A DNA stretch of 6,913 bases from assembly GCA_024239055.1 (NCBI GenBank), contig JANBVJ010000016.1, forward strand, positions 1-6,913, read 5' to 3'. A program made the position numbers and the translations under genes. The notes under the pieces are model-generated. The model was not told the DNA's origin and did no database searches. It saw only the letters and a list, made by a program, of their open reading frames with translations. This document shows positions 6,802 to 6,913 of this stretch, in pieces (position 1 is the stretch's first letter; every line of letters starts with the position of its first letter). The stretch is from Patescibacteria group bacterium. GTDB lineage: Bacteria; Patescibacteria; Paceibacteria; Paceibacterales; UBA10102.

Positions 6802-6913
6802 TTTTTAGATTCTTTCTTAGCCAAAGAAGTTTCATTTCATCTTTTTCTATAGTGCCAATAACTTTTTGTTTTATTAATACTTTCTTACCACATTTAGGGC
6901 AAGGGGTATATTT
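6785..6913 (-). CDS. CxxC zinc-ribbon protein, C-terminal 42 residues (runs off right edge)
   Basis: The minus strand has an open frame from the right edge to a TAA at 6787-6785, encoding the last 42 residues of a protein whose start lies outside the window. The visible part begins KYTPCPKCGKKVLI, where CPKCG is a typical zinc-knuckle half. It continues through KQKVIGTIEKDEMKLLW into a basic end, LRKNLKNDPLH. A partner cysteine pair would have to lie upstream, outside the window, because no further cysteines are visible. Such a ribbon could bind zinc for nucleic-acid or protein contacts, but the family cannot be named from this fragment. The gene overlaps the Excalibur gene by 17 bp in another frame, which supports an operon. 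Confidence is limited by the short length, though the residue pattern looks like real coding sequence. Confidence 0.78.
   Translation of the reverse strand, partial: KYTPCPKCGKKVLIKQKVIGTIEKDEMKLLWLRKNLKNDPLH

Overview
The window most likely comes from an AT-rich archaeon, probably a DPANN-type lineage (Woesearchaeota/Pacearchaeota-like). Three things support an archaeon. There is an archaeal-style SRP (7S) RNA whose 5' and 3' ends pair. TATA boxes sit at a fixed distance upstream of start points. And there is a very long, Ig-rich, acidic membrane-anchored surface protein of the kind common in these genomes. The exact phylum is an inference.

Layout: every gene lies on the minus strand, so transcription runs right to left. 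At the right edge is the C-terminal end of a CxxC zinc-ribbon protein (6785-6913). It overlaps by 17 bp a small membrane-anchored Excalibur-domain protein (6523-6801). Next is an unrecognised 99-residue helical protein with its own promoter (6182-6481). A giant 1829-residue secreted, membrane-anchored surface protein fills most of the window (590-6079). Its domains run: signal peptide, N-terminal beta domain, right-handed beta-helix, PKD/Ig-like domain, two 80-residue DUF5011-like repeats, five more Ig-like segments, an acidic CARDB-like stalk and a C-terminal transmembrane helix. The SRP RNA gene follows directly (307-565), and its TATA box overlaps the stop codon of the giant gene. At the left edge is the first part of an unrecognised leaderless gene (1-248).

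The clearest regulatory signal is a shared spacing. Four TATA-like heptamers (TTAAATA three times, TTATAAA once) each end exactly 22 nt before either an ATG or the first paired base of the SRP RNA. This fixes the SRP 5' end and implies that three proteins are made from leaderless mRNAs. The Excalibur gene lacks such a box and probably depends on the upstream zinc-ribbon gene.

There is no obvious shared pathway. The surface protein and the Excalibur protein are exported or membrane products, and the SRP RNA serves the targeting route for such proteins, but that adjacency may be chance. I saw no mobile element, CRISPR array, tRNA or rRNA, and no gene-free stretch over 300 bases. The only gaps are short promoter-bearing spacers.
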